Shown here in pieces: positions 1 to 10,541 of a stretch of DNA of 64,000 nucleotides; position 1 is the stretch's first letter; each line of letters opens with the position of its first letter. The stretch lies in the NCBI GenBank assembly GCA_001247695.2, contig LGRX02035461.1, positions 27,471-91,470 of the forward strand, read 5' to 3'. This stretch comes from Cymbomonas tetramitiformis (lineage: Eukaryota; Chlorophyta; Pyramimonadophyceae; Pyramimonadales; Pyramimonadaceae). The position numbers and the translations under genes were made by a program. The notes below the pieces were generated by a model. The model saw nothing but the letters and a program-made list of their open reading frames with translations. It was not told the origin of the DNA and searched no databases.

Positions 1-1300
1 CATACAATCGCAGAAGCCCTCAAGGTTAGCCTCTCCTTTGGTCGGCATCCCGCAGGCGGTGGCCCCACTGCCACAAACTTCGGCCTCGCTCCTCTGTTAT
101 GTAAGCTCCAGCTTGACGTAGCCCACGTGGCGTTTGATGCGCGTGACACAAGGTCAGGCGCAAGCAGGAAGTGTGATACACAACCGGTGTGTTGGGGGCA
201 CTCCGCAGGGTAACACGAGTCTGACATCCTTGGATGTGGGGGGGGCGGTGTCCATGGAGGACCAGGCGTCCATCATGAGGTATGCTGATGTGGCTTCTGT
301 TTCCCCTCTACCGCTCGGGTGCTCGGGCAGGGGGCTGCAGCGTGGGGCTGGCATCCTTTGAGGCACTAGGGCGTGAACAGGGTTGGACAAGGCGAACCCG
401 TCGCCTACGTGGATCACTGAACATTGAATGCTCTTTGGAGTAGCAATGGGTTCCCTTGTCCACACTGCGTCGGAGGGGTAGGTGATGAGTAGCTCAGGGA
501 AGCGTGCGGTCGGTTTCGCTTTGATGGCCGAGGTATGGTGGCCAGTCTTCACACATTCGGCTTGTTGACACTGTGACAGATCGCGAACGTTGTTCTCGCA
601 ATTTAGAAGAATGATTTCCGAGCTGCGAAATTAATGCTTTTGGATTTCCAATTGTTACAACTTCCATATTTAGGTGAAAAGGTAGTGTCAGGGAAGTAAC
701 TTTTTTGTACTTTTTATGCGGCATGGGTATACAACCGGGGGTGTGCCATCCTTCTATCAGCACACAATTTTGAAATTCGACGTATAGATGGATAAATGTA
801 CTCACATGTGCAGTCTTGGTTAGGGCATTATGGGCCTATATTTGATATTTTGTGCTGATAAAAGGGTTTTCTACCCCAGCTTTCTAAGCTAGTCATGTCG
901 GAAATATGAACAACTCGACACCCTGATACTAGTTACATTTTCACATGGGAAGTGTAGTGAACAAAATCAAAGTTTCAATGTTGCTTGGGAGATTCGCTTG
1001 GATCCTTGAAGATTCCCCTTTGCCCAAAGCAGTAAGCCAATAGCATGCTCTCGATTTATGATTTGAGATTTCAATTATTTGAATTATTGTCTGACAAAAC
1101 TCTTCTGTATTGTTTGATGAATAAAAACTTCCGTCCCAACTGTTCCTGAATCCCCTTCCTGTGGGCAAACATATTAATCAGTTTAACTTTCTACAACACG
1201 ATCGCATGGCTACATTTGCGTGTTTAGAGCATCGCAACCGTCAGAAATGGAAAATTTTGACTTGGGTATAGTCGGATAGGTCATATGCACGCCACTTTTT
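1..1300. other. Intergenic sequence, nothing recognised
   Basis: I see no convincing coding frame, RNA gene or terminal repeat here. The longer open frames overlap on both strands and lack domain-like composition. Confidence 0.4.
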
Positions 1301-1789
1301 ATAGTGAGGGCTGAAGACCGGCCGCCATACCGAGCGCTCTCAACGCTTCCAGGACACTTCCGAAGCCACTCCTCCACCCGTCCAGCGCACCATCGGATTC
1401 ACGAAGGGCTCATCTTCCACCGATGCCGCTCACTCCGCACACTTGGTGAGAAGGTAAGGAAGGGAGCGGGTGGGGCGCACGGGGCGCAGCACTCTGCGCG
1501 TCAATCGCTTCATCGCCAACGTGCACGGGGACATCAGCCCGAAGTCCACACGGGGCTCTCCAACCGCACCGTCCCTCGCTGCCTCCCCTGACCGTCACTA
1601 CTCGCCCCCCTTCTCCCCGTCTCTCACCTCCCCTTGGCCCCAGCAGCATCCGGCCCAACCCAGCCCATCATACCCCAAACATCCACCCTACAGCACCGCG
1701 CCAATGGATGCCGAGCCTCATGTGTCAGAGTACCTTCCGATTACTCACCCTGCTGTCAGTGACTACCACCTTCACCCCGCCTCCCCCAG

Positions 1790-4416
1790 CCCCAACCCTA
1801 CCCAACTCCAAGTCCACGCCCTTCGCCTCCCGCCGGCTTGGGTCTCACGCCGTATCCCGGTAAGGCCCGTGCTCTCTTCCTCGACACACATGGCTGCGTT
1901 GCTCCGCCTGCCCCATCGCTGTAACACCATTTTGGGCGCTCCACTTCAATCTCTTTTCTCCAAGGGCCATGCTGAATTCCCAGAGCTGGTCACGAGGTAG
2001 AATCCGGTAGCTGGACCTCGTGGCTCGACTCTTCTGCCCTATGCGCGGCGGTGCGCAAGTGATTTGTCCTCTTCACGATTTTTGGAGGGCCGCGCGTGCA
2101 AGGAGGGGGAATTGCGAAGATGGAGGTAAAGGGGAGGCTTCGACCCCGGCAACGTTGTGTTCTCAAATCGGCTCTGATGACGCGTGACATCCTGGGGACC
2201 ATCTCACAGATAGCGCGAGTCCCTCGAGCCAGCCCCGCCCCTCGTCGGCTCTGTCCCCAACATATCGTCGCGGGCTCCCACACTACGCCGGTGGCGTGTA
2301 CCACCCCGCTCAAGATCCGGACATGGGCGCCATCAGCTCCCACTACCAACCCTTCGGGCAGGCATCTCCACCCCAAAGCAGGCCATCGCCGCCCTCGTCT
2401 CTCCTTTACGTTGACATCTCCCCTCCTCGAGGGCCCTCTCACAGGTGAGACGACTACCTGTCTGCGCTGCCCTGCTTCCTGCTCACGCCCTCGAAAGAAA
2501 GTCTGCTTCTTCATTGCAATGCTCTGGCGCTTGAGCTGCTCGGAAGCTCCAAGCATCGACGGCTCTGGCGCTTGAGCTGCTCGGAAGCTCCAAGCATCGA
2601 CGGCTCTGGCGCTTGAGCTGCTCGGAAGCTCCAAGCATCGACGGCTTTGGCGCTTGACCTGCTCGGAAGCTCCAAGCATCGACGGATATGACGAGCTTGC
2701 CATCTGCGAATGTAATGGGAGAATTGATGCATGCTTTGTCCTGGCCCGCGCCGTACTGGTTTGATCAGCTTTCCCGCCACCTCCGCCCGGCAGGCTCCAT
2801 CGCGCCGCTTTCGCTTTCCTTTCGCACAGTCCAACGAAGGGATTTCCAAGTTGCAACTCTGAGCGCTGTAGGCGGGGCTGGTACTAATAGGAGTCGTAGA
2901 AACTCTGCTGTGGACTTATCACTGACCATCCCTACTCAATATTTGAGGCCCCCAGCTGATGTTGTTGCCGTTGCCGACATGGCGTGCCAAGCTCCGAGCA
3001 GACGACGTCGATTTCCTTCTCATTATCGCGTTTCCGGACTTCCGGCCATGAAGCCAACCTGACGAGGTGGGACTTGGTCGGGAGGGGCTCGCCTGAATTT
3101 GGGCCTTCAGCAGCCCTCACAACCCTGGAGGTCTGCACGAGATGCAAGCGCAGCTGTCTCCTGGTCATCACACAGAGCCCCGGCCGCCTTTCCAGATCGA
3201 CGTCGCCTCTTCTCATGCCACTCATCTGAGATCTCCGCCCCCATCTGCGCCGGTGCGTGTCTACTGATGTGCTCTTTATGCCCATCTCCCAGCCCTGCTC
3301 TAGCCGGAGCTCAAGTTCAGTGCCCTCGTTGCGAGGTCGAAGCCCACGCCCTACTGGGCTAGTAGCGCCACCATTTCCAACATGTTGGTAGGTTGTAATA
3401 TTGTTTTTGTGCAAGCTCCAGCGTTGTAGGAATCTGACGGGTGGTACCGGTAAGATTTCGATGGCTGCAAGTGGCTGAAGAGTATCTAGCTGACATTGGA
3501 CCCTTAAATTTGGTCGGTTCAATCCAACGGCTGCCGTAGCTAAGCGGCATCGCTACCAATGGCGACTAGGTTAGACAAACCCCCACCCCTCCACGTGCAT
3601 GAATTGAGAGGCCTCGCAGATGTTCCTCGAGGGTGCTCTACCCCCAAAAGAAACATCGGAGGGTTAGATAAGGAGTGGAGGTGGGCACGTTCTGAGGCAG
3701 ATGGCGGCGGCGGCGCAATCGGGGCAGCAAAGCCTGCAGGACGAGGTTATGTTGCGGCTGCAAGCGATGGAGGTGGTGTCAAGTGCCTTTTTCCTTCCTT
3801 TCCTTTGTCCACCCTTCTCACCTCTGCAATCACTCGAAGCTGGTGCGATCTTGAGACAAGACTCAAAGGGTTCTTAAGGAGAATCCCTGTGTTGCCTGAT
3901 TCCGTCCAATCATGCACTTTCTGCAATGCAAGCAATGAACACATATTGCCGGTTGACTGCATGGAGCAAAAGGTGCCACCATTTTTAGGAAGGAGTTCTT
4001 TTCCCATTTCCTACTCTTTTCATCTCCAAGTTTTGACAACAGACTGAAGTGCTTTACACTGAATCTCGACAGCACACTGAAGTGCTTCACACTGAATCTC
4101 GACAGCACACTGAAGTGCTTTACACTGAATCTCGACAGCACACTGAAGTGCTTTACACTGAAGCCCAATTTGATTTGCAATCTTGCACTGCTGCATCATC
4201 CAGCCAGATTAAAAGTTGGTGTCATTTTCTGGGTGCATCCAGGAGCATATGAAGCAGAGTGCAAAGGCACAGACTTACGCAATGGAAGCGCACATTGCAA
4301 GACTGGACGCTCGCTTCAGCATGTTGGAGAATCAGGCACTCGCGCACTGCTGCCTTCAGCCTCTCCCCTGTGGCACTCACACCTCTGCGCTGTCAAGCAC
4401 TTTCACAACCACCTAG
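1790..4416 (+). CDS. Candidate multi-exon gene: Pro/Ser-rich protein with coiled-coil C-terminus
   Basis: I do not recognise the family. Exon-like blocks with GT..AG borders and compatible phases are 1790-1859, 2210-2444, 3111-3252, 3293-3387, 3697-3772 and 4243-4416, ending in TAG. The first four blocks encode a disordered Pro/Ser/His/Tyr-rich chain with motifs such as SSHYQPFGQ and PPSSLLYVDISPP. The last two encode a helical, probably coiled-coil stretch (QMAAAAQSGQQSLQDEV, then EHMKQSAKAQTYAMEAHIAR). Coding-like Pro-rich sequence continues upstream to about 1300, but I could not fix its exons or the start codon. The intron 3253-3292 would be only 40 bp, the weakest junction. Two minisatellites lie inside the proposed introns. 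A scaffold or transcription-associated role is possible, but nothing in the sequence proves it. Confidence 0.45.
2521..2684. repeat. 41-bp tandem repeat, four copies
   Basis: Four consecutive 41-bp units start at 2521, 2562, 2603 and 2644. The first three are almost identical and the fourth has a few changes. Because 41 is not a multiple of 3, every frame reads a rotating peptide, so the open frames here are not evidence of coding. It lies inside the proposed intron 2445-3110. Confidence 0.9.
4043..4160. repeat. 33-bp tandem repeat, about 3.6 copies
   Basis: Units start at 4043, 4076 and 4109, with a partial copy to 4160. Since 33 is divisible by 3, both strands read an 11-residue repeat. 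The array lies in the proposed intron 3773-4242 and is probably non-coding. Confidence 0.85.
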
Positions 4417-6840
4417 CTCCTGAATGCACATAACGTCGATTTGGAATGGCTGTTATTGGATGTGTGCCAAACTGCAATGTCAAAGCTGTAGCGTACAGTT
4501 AAGAACATGCGTTTATCTCTGCACATAGGCATAGGCCCAGGTACTCAATGAGGAATTGCAGAAGGGGATGTGTGTGGAATGCCTCACAGGTGAGGCGGTT
4601 GACGGATCATGTCACGAAGGTCGTGGAATCTCCTGGTCCATCGCACTAAGCGCGTTACCGGCAGGACTTACTCCTTCGGTGATGCAACAGGCTCGTACGG
4701 ATTGAGCAAATCGAGTTGCACAACAATTCTTACTCCACCAATTCACTTCATTTTGATCCGTTGAAAAGCCCATGTATAAAATCTGAAGTATTGAAATAGA
4801 TAATATATACGGTTGAAGGTATTAGAGGATGTGGCAACTATAATTGACAAGGTATGCTGTCTCATATTGGAAGAGTATGTTGTGGGATTACATGTGGCTT
4901 CAGGGCAGTAAGACGATATCAAAATTTGACTTATGCACCGGATAGAGTTTCCCTACAGTGTTGCAATGCAAAAAAGTGGAAGCGTTGCAGCTCTACTTAG
5001 AGCTGCGAGAACACGATACGTGATCATGCTTGTCGCATTATAATTCACTTAGTCTCACTCATTCGTCACGCTGTTTAGATGGCAAATCATCGCTGGCGTA
5101 GGGGTGCTAGGAGGACCATCGGGGCTGTGTTCTTGGCACTCGCAAGCTCCTGTGACTGAAATAATCCGGCTCGTATATAGCACGCTTGCCACACCCAATG
5201 GCCAGGCATCGGCATCACGTCAAGATATTTTTCAGCAAATAGCTCGTACAGCACTATTTGTATGTTCCATATTTGGTTGTGCGAGGACAAGACTACTGAA
5301 ATTATACTGTGATATGTGTGATGACCAAAACATGACGTTATCATCGTGTCATTTTGCTGACATGGGACCTCTTAGGAGTGTACTATTAAGGGTATGGCGC
5401 AGATTAAGGATCAAATTCAGAGTATTGTGATGTCTAAGGTGGGTCGAGCACATTAACTTCCTGCTGTTATTCATCTATCGTAGTTTGGATATGCGATACA
5501 AATAGATATGAAGGATATGCCGTTGCACCGCTGTGTGCCTAGCCTTGCAGTATACTGCACTTATTCTGTCATGGCCAGTATCGAAGCAATTGGAATTGCC
5601 AAAGATATCAAATTGAGCTGCACGGTGTGCCGGGAACGAAAGCCTTTGGATCTTCATTCAAGATGTCGATCCGGGTTCCCCTGAGCTTTGTGAAGTCCCG
5701 AGACCGTTCGGGTTTTCCATAGCTCGGTAGAGACCGATACCCTCTGCATCCTACTGAGCCATAGTTCACATTATCCTTGCCTACTGACACTAACCGTGAC
5801 TATGGGCTTGTGTTTGCATGTGGCTTATCCTTGGGCAACCGTAGCCACAAAAGATCGGCTGCACCATGTACCCACACCGGGGAAACGCTTGAGGTAATGG
5901 CCGTGAAACAAACAGCACCAAGAACGCTTCATATGAAAAAATTATAAAGCCAGGTTCAGAAAACTCTGATTATCACACATAGAGCTAATAATCAGGTCAA
6001 GTTCACCACGAGTGCGAATGTTGCGTCTCGGCAGGGTCGTAGAGGCAAGACTGTGAAGAGAGAGTGTTCGCTGTGGGGGGAGGGGTTGACTTTATGGGGG
6101 GAGGGGTTGATTTTGTTACATTGCGGTCTGCCCATCACATACACCCTGGCACACAAACGTAAGTCCCCGCACTGATATCGCTCAACCCAAAGGCTAGCTC
6201 ACGACCTGAGTGGCTTTCGTGGTATGAAAATGGCTGAGAAACATAGTTATATTTCCAGGCCATCTTCAGGTTGGGCTCACCGGTGAACAGTAAAATAAGA
6301 TTCAGGTATGTAGTAAGAACGTCAACGAGCTTTTCTGGCAGCACTCTGACCGCATCCTTCGCCGACGAAGGGTTTCTTAAGGCTCGCAGTTCCAACCGGT
6401 TCAAGTCATATCAGTGCTAATTACGATTCAATGCCATCGATGCAAAGCACTCCATTCCCAAGGGGCATACTGTTTTATTTTCGAATCCTCAATATAGTTG
6501 ATTCGTGTCGAAGATCCTCCATAAAGTGATTGCTGACACCCACGACGGCATGCTCACATATTTGCAACAACTTTTACATATATACAACAGATTGTGTGTA
6601 TACATATGTATATACATGCGATAGCGCAACACGATGTTATCTACACGAACCAGGAGCGAGAGTACTCATTTACCCTGTATCGAAGGCGTCATTTTTCTAC
6701 AATATTTCGATTCTGAATTTGAAGTGAGAACAAAAACGGCATGAACGGTTGCTGAGCCGATTGCGGTTTACGGAAAGGCCAGAGACTTGCAAATACCGTC
6801 TCTGTGAAAAGGTGCAAAGCTCGAACGATAAGGTGCAAGC
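4417..6840. other. Intergenic sequence without a recognised gene
   Basis: AT-rich to balanced sequence with only short, overlapping open frames and no domain-like translation. A short duplicated GGGGGGAGGGGTTGA-type motif occurs near 6075-6112. I see no transposon termini. Confidence 0.35.
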
Positions 6841-7543
6841 CTAAAGAGAATAACGCTTCTGAGGCCCGCTGGAATTTGAGAAGTGCACAGGAAGAGCAGC
6901 GAGTGGTTCTCCCTCAGGTCCAACATAGACGATGCCTTGCTCGCAACCCCGGATCGCTTCTTCGTCGCCGCCCTGCCGTTGGCCCCTGAAAGAACCCGCA
7001 AGCAAGCACACCCACGCCTACAGATGATGAAGTCACAGGTTGACTGACTGCCATGTCACTGGAAGGCGCGCTCACCCATATCGCGATCTTGATTGGTATG
7101 GAGATGGCCAGCGTGGTAGAGTTCTAGGGGACAGCACTGTTCACATGGGTGCGGCAAGATTCGAAACTGACACCAATATTACAACACTTGTGAGATAGAT
7201 CTGCTCGTTAGTCGCGAGCCTGAACGTGTACCCAGTGGCGAAAACAAAGGTGTTCAAAGGGTGGGCAAACAGCGTACCAGTCACTCTGAAATCGACCAGG
7301 TTTATCCCCGATCGTTTTCGTAAGCAAATCTTCGCTCACCAATACTTCGTTCGAGTCTTCGCCACAGTGGCAGGGGCACACCCAGTCAAGCCCTAAGTTA
7401 GCTAGAAAGTCCTCATTTGTGAAAGTGGTTTGCGCCTCGTTTTGTTCCCTCGAGGAAAGCTTGGAGGCAAAGGGGTTGGACGCTGACAAGTTGAAAGGGT
7501 CAGCCATGTTCTGGCCCCCTTCGGTTGAAGAGCCTTGGCCCAT
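6841..7543 (-). CDS. Possible two-block host gene, function unknown
   Basis: A block from an ATG at 7543 downward encodes a plausible protein N-terminus (MGQGSSTEGGQNMADPF). A second block, 6985 down to a TAG at 6841-6843, follows a good TTTCAG acceptor and encodes a plausible C-terminus with GIVYVGPEGEPLAALPVHF. Several GT donors lie in the first block, but I could not find one whose phase fits the second block directly, so an internal exon may be missing. No domain recognised. Confidence 0.25.
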
Positions 7544-7980
7544 GCCTCAACGTTACCTTGGCTGGGCAAGGTGTAGCCTTGAAACCGCTGGATCCTACGA
7601 TGATATTACCAACTGCCACTCTTCCGGCAAGGCAGCCTTCCGTAACTCTTTCGATATGCGTAATCAAACAAATAACTTGGTGATATTGGAATTCAGGAGA
7701 GTTTTATCCGCTCCTTTCGTGGTGATATCCTTGTCTGATGCGTGGTTTTATTGTACTTTCCGGAAAGTTCCTTTCGGTTCAATGGCTCACTCAGCATGAG
7801 CGTCGCTCGTCCTCAACCGAACGCTCAAGCAGGACAAGCCCAACGCAAGCGAAGGGTTGTGGCATGTTTGCATCTTCGATCTGGATCTTCTCTTGCGTTG
7901 GGTTCTGACGTTCTGACCTTCTGAGACGATTCTGAGATTTGGTGAGACGTTCGCGTTATTGCAGTGGGGGTGACACACGA

Positions 7981-8257
7981 CAGTGATACTGTTGATCCTG
8001 CGGATTCCCCGTAAATCGGATGACCGCCCAGTCACCTTGTCCGATCCGCTCCCGTTGGGTAGGAATGGCGAGAAAAAGAGCGGAAAGTAAGGCGAAGCAG
8101 CAAGGCAGCACTCCAGCGTCAGATCGGAGCCTGAGTTGGAGAACCCATTTTTAAGGGTGGGCGGGCTGGGAAGAAAAATTGCGTTAGGAAACGAAGAAGA
8201 AAGACGCAGCAATCGTCAGCAGGTAGGAAAAGTGAAGTATTTTCACCAATTTCCGAC
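7981..8257. mobile_element. Internally deleted DIRS-element derivative
   Basis: Bases 7981-8120 match the inner left terminal segment of the large DIRS-like element (27872-28011, 140 bp in both). Bases 8179-8257 match its inner right terminal segment (51173-51251, 79 bp in both). Only 58 bp separate them, whereas the full element has more than 23 kb between the same segments. The 157-bp outer direct repeat of the full element is absent on both sides. This looks like a short non-autonomous copy that keeps only the end sequences needed for mobilisation. Confidence 0.7.
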
Positions 8258-8737
8258 TTAACACCTTAAGGGCGAATTGCCATACTGCTCATACTGATCC
8301 TGTTTTCCAGGAACTTATTTTCACGTTTTCGGCAATAACTCAAGTTCTAGACATCCATTTGCCACGATTCTTCGCATATCTTATATTGCGGAACTAGGTG
8401 GATGATATGACACTTCGTTATCACTCGCACCGTATGTGCACACCTGAATATATGTGACCCATCATCGCCATACTTAAGGAAATTATGTTGAACCGCTGTT
8501 GGGGGCATTTTTGGGCATGCGCCATGAACATGCTACCACTATTGACTTGATGTTATGAGTGGGCGATGACGTATCATGGTGTATACCAATGGGGGAAAAT
8601 ACCATATCCTTGATTTGAAGCCTTTAGAGCACTCTCCATAGAGTACGCTTTTGTTACCTGGCAGCAGAATACCCCTGCACTTTCCACAAAGTCCCCCACT
8701 CGATAAACCGAGTTTGGTGCTGGGTCCGACAAATCGT

Positions 8738-8800
8738 CAAAATCCACACGATTAATCGCACGATTAATCGTATTTTGGACCCTGACGATTAATCGCCGAT
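8738..8800. repeat. Cluster of CGATTAATCG palindromes
   Basis: The 10-bp palindrome CGATTAATCG occurs at 8749-8758, 8761-8770 and 8786-8795. The cluster and its flank (a GGGTCCGACAAATCG motif) recur in inverted orientation at 27453-27565, so this is a dispersed repeat family. Confidence 0.8.
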
Positions 8801-8961
8801 TGCTTAACACTCGTAGAGACGTAGACAGCCTTAACACCCGTAGGACTATAAGAGTACCTATACACACACTTATAAAGCTATTATTATCGATTATTATTAC
8901 ACATATATCCATTCCAACTATGTACCCGCTCGATCCGATGTGAATTTGATTAGGTATATCA

Positions 8962-9217
8962 TGCTGGAATCTGTATAGGCAGCCCTGACTGGGAGTCCCG
9001 GTGCAGGCCCCTATGACAGACCCCTAGGACCAACACTGGACCGCTGACTGATCTATAGGTTCGTGCTGTGACACACGCTGTGTCACAGGTAGGCTAGTAT
9101 CCGAGACCGTTGCGAGACCGTTCCGGGTATATCTAGCTTAGGGTTTATTATCTTATCACAGTTTTATCCACACAGTTCGGGACCCTCTGATATCTAGTGA
9201 ACTAGGATATTCCGGTA
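8962..9217 (+). repeat. 5' LTR of the gag-only element
   Basis: 256-bp terminal repeat starting TGCTGGAATC and ending TTCCGGTA. It matches 12464-12718 and, in reverse and more diverged, 57238-57495. Confidence 0.88.
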
Positions 9218-9368
9218 GGTCGTGGCCCCATCCACGCTTTATTCCACTTGCTAGTTTGGCCATGATTGGCTAAACGGCCGCTCGGAGAGGTGGTGCGCGT
9301 TTGCGCGTTTGGGCATTAGTGGAGATTTTGAGATGAGCGGCTTGCGGTGAGCGACTTGGGCCGCAGCT

Positions 9369-10541
9369 ATGGGGTGCCGGCTTGGATTGGGTTTCGTCGT
9401 CGCAATGTTCACTATTCGCGGTTCTCTGCTCGCTCTGATCCCGCCTGCTGCCGTGTTTTGGGCTGGTGACTTAAGCACCTTTGACTTCGACGTCATCTTC
9501 CTTCGCCCCTCGCTAGCATGGCCCGACCGTTCGTTCCGTGTCCGTGACGTCGCATTTTCTCCGCGGCCCTACCCAAACGTGCTGCAGCGTACCGCCTCCC
9601 CTCAGGCTTTTCTAGAGATGGGTATGACGACGAGATCCAAGAAGTCCCTCACGAGGGACAGTGACATCGATGCCTCTTTGAGGTTGATCGACGAGGTGCG
9701 GAACACTCCGACGGCTGCTACGCCGGTGGTTCCCGCTCCTAACCCTGCATCGAACGTGGACGCGGACGTTGCCGTCAGACGTTATTTGCAGGAGCAGTCC
9801 AAATTGGTGGACGAGATTTACAAGGCACGGCTGCATCGGGCTTGGGCCAAGAGTATCCGTGAGGATATTCTTGGTGACAAGAAGCATCATTTTCGCGGTA
9901 CGGACGACTCTGGCCTCCTGTCCGACCTGGTGGTGCAGCTACGCACGGAGTTTCAGTCTGCTGGTCTGGAGCTGCGTTCCTTTGACCTCGACGACCCTCT
10001 GGTGCCCGTGGTCAGCAGAGTGAATGGGCTGCTGTACGACGTTCTGGCTCTCGTGGTGGAGAAGCACAGCAACGCGTATGTCTGGCTGACTGGCACCGAC
10101 TCCTCGGCTGACCGAGATGGACGACGTGCTCTTGTCGACATCATCAAGGGCTCTGTGCCGGTGGCGCTGCGGGAGTCGCAACAGGAGGAGCATGCGGCTT
10201 TACGTTATCCCGCAAACGTTGACCCGCAGCCGATTTTGGCTAAGGAGCAGCGTTTGGTGCGGGATAACAGGACTTCAGACTGGACTCCGACCGAGGCAAC
10301 ACGAAAATTATCTCTCTACACCCGCCTCGACCCCGTGTTTTACGCGGCGGTAAAGGTCCGCTATCCCATGGCTGCCGACCTGTCCCACGTGTCCCTTGCT
10401 TCTCTTCGCTCCTTGGTGGTCGAGATTTATCAGTCTTGGGCGCAGACGGACGGGGGAAGGCAGCTTCTGGTGCGGGCGGGGTCTCCGCACACCTCTCCAG
10501 CAGTGAGTACGATGCGCTGCTCCAGAAGATCACGGAGCTGA
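9369..10541 (+). CDS. gag: Gag-like ORF, N-terminal part
   Basis: 390 residues from the first ATG. A downstream ATG at 9618 (MGMTTRSKKS) gives a more typical hydrophilic gag start. The region from about residue 85 is helical and charged, as expected for a capsid domain, but I cannot align it to a named family. The frame ends at 10541 inside the overlap with the next ORF, which is in the -1 frame and starts near 10436. Expression as one protein would need a -1 frameshift in 10436-10541 (a GGGGG run lies at 10452-10456) or repair of an old indel. It lies directly inside the 5' LTR of this element. Confidence 0.6.
   Translation: MGCRLGLGFVVAMFTIRGSLLALIPPAAVFWAGDLSTFDFDVIFLRPSLAWPDRSFRVRDVAFSPRPYPNVLQRTASPQAFLEMGMTTRSKKSLTRDSDIDASLRLIDEVRNTPTAATPVVPAPNPASNVDADVAVRRYLQEQSKLVDEIYKARLHRAWAKSIREDILGDKKHHFRGTDDSGLLSDLVVQLRTEFQSAGLELRSFDLDDPLVPVVSRVNGLLYDVLALVVEKHSNAYVWLTGTDSSADRDGRRALVDIIKGSVPVALRESQQEEHAALRYPANVDPQPILAKEQRLVRDNRTSDWTPTEATRKLSLYTRLDPVFYAAVKVRYPMAADLSHVSLASLRSLVVEIYQSWAQTDGGRQLLVRAGSPHTSPAVSTMRCSRRSRS

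Noticed and set aside
2511..2849. Minus ORF with repeated WSFRAAQAPEPSML-type peptide
   Set aside because: The 41-bp repeat is not a multiple of 3, so the same peptides appear in all frames; no coding signal.
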